From CAZQYC01 sp043746555 (GTDB lineage Bacteria > Pseudomonadota > Gammaproteobacteria > Steroidobacterales > Steroidobacteraceae), in contig JAYTQU010000123.1 of the NCBI GenBank assembly GCA_043746555.1, forward strand, positions 1-16,816: a stretch of 16,816 nucleotides of DNA, written 5' to 3'. The translations under genes were made by a program, and so were the position numbers. Below are positions 15,316 through 16,816 of this stretch, one piece after another. A model generated the notes under the pieces. The model worked only from the letters and a program-made list of their open reading frames with translations. It did not search any database and was not told where the DNA came from. Numbering within the stretch: position 1 is the first letter of the stretch; each line of letters opens with the position of its first letter.

Positions 15316-15380
15316 GTGAATCGTGAATCGTGAATGGCAAGAAAGATTTGGCTATCGCTACTCTGCTAGTCACTAGTCAC
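15316..15380. repeat. 7-nt-word inverted repeat between convergent gcdH and sufT
   Basis: The left arm has GTGAATC twice and then GTGAATG (15316-15336), followed by GCAAGAA. The right arm has TAGTCAC twice (15367-15380). About 11 of 15 positions between GTGAATC-type and GTGACTA-type units can pair, with a loop of about 37 nt. It may act as a terminator for both convergent genes, but there is no T-run. Each arm is internally regular although the two arms differ from each other. Confidence 0.6.
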
Positions 15381-15391
15381 GCGCGCAGCGC

Positions 15392-15943
15392 TTACATCAT
15401 CCCCGTTTGTAGTCGCGCTGCCTCGGACATCATTTCGCGATTCCATGGCGGGTCGAAAACGAGTTCGACATCGGCGTGGTCGATGGTGGGCACCATTTCA
15501 ACCTTTTCTTTCACGTCTTGCACCAATACTTCGCCCATGCCGCAACCGGGAGCAGTGAGCGTCATTTTGATATGCACAATGCGTTTGTTGTCGGCGGCGG
15601 GTTCCAGTTCGCATTCGTAGATCAAACCCAGTTCAACGATGTCGACGGGAATTTCCGGGTCGTAGCAGGTTTTCATTTGCTCCCAGACAAGTTTCTTTAC
15701 ATCGTCATCGGTCGCATTCGGCGGTAATTCAATCGGTGAGTTCGCTTCTTTGCCGAGCGCGTCGGCATGTTTGCCGGGCACGCGAAACAAATTGCCTTCG
15801 ATGTACACGGTGAAGCTGCCGCCGAGCGCCTGCGTGATGAATCCCGTTTTGCCTGCGCGTAGCGTGACGGCGACGCCGGCCGGAACCATGACGGCTTCGA
15901 CGTCATGTTGAATCGTTATGGGTTCGTGATCGCGGTTGTACAT
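15392..15943 (-). CDS. sufT: Iron-sulfur cluster assembly factor SufT (MIP18/DUF59 family)
   Basis: A 183-residue protein. The DUF59 domain is clear: YDPEIPVDIVELGLIY (94-109), LTAPGCGMGEVL with the conserved cysteine Cys134 (129-140), and FDPPWNREMMSEAAR (163-177). About 80 extra N-terminal residues, found in bacterial SufT, precede it. SufT proteins assist maturation of Fe-S proteins in SUF operons. It starts 33 bp after the sufU stop and is the last gene of the SUF group here. No clear Shine-Dalgarno precedes the ATG. Confidence 0.92.
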   Translation of the reverse strand: MYNRDHEPITIQHDVEAVMVPAGVAVTLRAGKTGFITQALGGSFTVYIEGNLFRVPGKHADALGKEANSPIELPPNATDDDVKKLVWEQMKTCYDPEIPVDIVELGLIYECELEPAADNKRIVHIKMTLTAPGCGMGEVLVQDVKEKVEMVPTIDHADVELVFDPPWNREMMSEAARLQTGMM

Positions 15944-15976
15944 GTGTGAATCTACAAGAGAAGCTATTCGGTGGAA

Positions 15977-16441
15977 TTACTCGGTTGAGATAAGCGGATG
16001 GGTCGCGACTTGTCGCGCGTGGGAATTCAGCGCGGCATCGAGCGTGTGCCAACAAAGCGTCGCGCATTTCACACGCGCTGGAAAATCGCGAACGCCCGTC
16101 AGTGCCGCAAGTTTTCCAAGACGCTCGGCGTTGACTGGCGCGTCGTGATGGGTGAGCACATCGTGAATCTCGTGAAACAAACTCTCGACCTCGGCTATCG
16201 TTTTGCCGCGCACAACTTCGGTGAGCAATGAAGCGGACGCAACCGAAATCGCGCAACCGCTGCCGTCGAATTTCACGACGTCGATACGGTCGCCGCGCAT
16301 CGTTAAGTAAACGGTAAGTTTATCGCCGCACAATGGGTTGTGGCCGTCAGCTTGCGCGTCGGCAGGTTCGATTTTGCCGAAGTTGCGGGGCTGGCGATTG
16401 TGATCGACGATGATGTCGCGATAGAGGTCTTTGAGATCCAT
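15977..16441 (-). CDS. sufU: SufU-type iron-sulfur scaffold / sulfur acceptor protein
   Basis: A 154-residue IscU-fold protein. The zinc ligand set of SufU is present: Cys38 and Asp40 in NPLCGDKL, Cys63 in GSGCAISVASASLL, and Cys126 in RVKCATLCWHTL. The segment between the second and third cysteine is longer than in IscU (about 62 residues), as expected for SufU, which accepts sulfur from SufS. The N-terminus DLYRDIIVDHNRQPRNFG is typical. It lies downstream of sufS, from which it is separated by an unusual 162-bp interval with an inverted repeat and a 50-codon ORF. No Shine-Dalgarno is visible. Confidence 0.95.
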   Translation of the reverse strand: MDLKDLYRDIIVDHNRQPRNFGKIEPADAQADGHNPLCGDKLTVYLTMRGDRIDVVKFDGSGCAISVASASLLTEVVRGKTIAEVESLFHEIHDVLTHHDAPVNAERLGKLAALTGVRDFPARVKCATLCWHTLDAALNSHARQVATHPLISTE

Positions 16442-16454
16442 GATGGCCGTGACG

Positions 16455-16607
16455 TCAAGAGAAACTTGTTTTCGTGCGGGCCGTTCCGATGGCGATTCGC
16501 GGCCGCCGTGAATACGTCCCTGTAGGCTCCCGCAAAGGCTTCTGTTTTTGAGGGCCGCTAATCACCATCGGAACAGTGCGCACGACGTTGGTGATATCGA
16601 TACTCAT
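16455..16607 (-). CDS. 50-codon ORF overlapping the sufS stop (uncertain)
   Basis: On the minus strand an ATG at 16607-16605 overlaps the sufS TGA as ATGA and opens a frame of 50 codons ending TGA at 16457-16455, 13 bp before sufU. It begins MSIDITNVVRTVPMVISGPQ and later reads REPTGTYSRRP, which I recall as a translation of a dispersed gammaproteobacterial repeat. I recognise no protein family. It could be a real coupled small protein, the start of a gene interrupted by the repeat, or an accidental frame. The ATGA overlap is the main argument for translation. Confidence 0.25.
   Translation of the reverse strand: MSIDITNVVRTVPMVISGPQKQKPLREPTGTYSRRPRIAIGTARTKTSFS
16483..16574. repeat. 22-bp inverted repeat with dispersed-repeat core, sufS–sufU interval
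   Basis: The left arm 16483-16504 and right arm 16553-16574 are inverse copies with 20 of 22 positions matching (first bases GTTCCGATGG on the plus strand). The 48-nt centre contains GAATACGTCCCTGTAGGCTC (16510-16529), a sequence I recall as recurrent in intergenic regions of Gammaproteobacteria. It is unrelated to the 7-nt-word repeats elsewhere in this window. Its placement inside the SUF group may affect the amount of sufU made relative to sufS. Confidence 0.7.
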
Positions 16608-16816
16608 CGAAACATTTCCTGAGCCTTGAGAATAGCAGCCACCAATCGATCGACTTCGCTGTGAGTGTTGTAGAAGGCGAAGGAGGCGCGGGCGGTCGCG
16701 GGAATTTGATAGAAGTCCATCACCGGCATTGCGCAGTGGTGGCCGGTGCGAATCGCAACGCCTTCGACATCAAGGATGGTGCCGATGTCGTGGGGGTGAA
16801 TACCTTTCAAAGTGAA
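16604..16816 (-). CDS. sufS: Cysteine desulfurase SufS, 3' end (5' part outside window)
   Basis: The frame enters from the right edge and ends at TGA 16606-16604, showing 70 C-terminal residues of a group II cysteine desulfurase. The visible part reads GIHPHDIGTILD, then VAIRTGHHCAMPVM with the catalytic cysteine that carries the persulfide, and PATARASFAFYNTHSEVD, all typical of SufS. A TTG at 16810 is only an internal codon. SufS takes sulfur from cysteine and passes it to SufU, encoded downstream. sufB, sufC and sufD probably lie to the right of the window. Confidence 0.93.
   Translation of the reverse strand, partial: FTLKGIHPHDIGTILDVEGVAIRTGHHCAMPVMDFYQIPATARASFAFYNTHSEVDRLVAAILKAQEMFR

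Overview
The window carries a conserved housekeeping block of a gammaproteobacterium. The gene order hemA–prfA on one strand and, divergently, TPR lipoprotein–lolB–ispE–tRNA-Gln–prs–rplY–pth–ychF matches the order I recall from Pseudomonas (PA4667–PA4673 region). The presence of LolB and the long L25/CTC form of rplY fit this. A SUF iron-sulfur cluster with SufU and SufT, glutaryl-CoA dehydrogenase and the intergenic repeat style point to an environmental relative of the Xanthomonadales/Nevskiales rather than to Pseudomonas itself, but the lineage is only an inference.

Layout. 1-508: 3' end of a DUF58 gene (+). 512-2220: SpoIIM-family and RDD-family membrane proteins (-), overlapping by 4 bp and convergent with DUF58. 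2255-4655: prfA and hemA (-, transcribed hemA then prfA). 4797-12234: TPR lipoprotein, lolB, ispE, tRNA-Gln, prs, rplY, pth and ychF (+), covering lipoprotein sorting to the outer membrane, isoprenoid precursors, PRPP, ribosome structure and peptidyl-tRNA recycling. 12400-15304: an acyl-CoA ligase followed at once by glutaryl-CoA dehydrogenase (+), probably a dicarboxylate catabolic pair. 15392-16816: sufT, sufU and the 3' end of sufS (-), convergent with gcdH.

The most striking non-coding signal is in the spacers. Most spacers of more than about 50 bp outside the SUF block hold an inverted repeat whose arms are built from tandem 7-nt words (8-nt in one case). The words differ from locus to locus (GATGAGT type, GTGGGCT type, GTGAATC type, CGTGAG octads) but stay regular within an arm. 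The left arm usually starts just after the upstream stop codon and the right arm ends just before, or even inside, the next gene. Several of the downstream genes (ispE, pth, ychF) have no visible Shine-Dalgarno. I see this at 7246-7360, 8245-8305, 8408-8507, 9479-9642, 10386-10473, 11069-11128 and 15316-15380, with a possible single arm at 3344-3371. A different, longer inverted repeat of dispersed-repeat type sits between sufS and sufU and is read through by a 50-codon ORF that overlaps the sufS stop codon.

No insertion sequence, phage, CRISPR array or defence gene is visible. No stretch of more than 300 bp lacks a gene.
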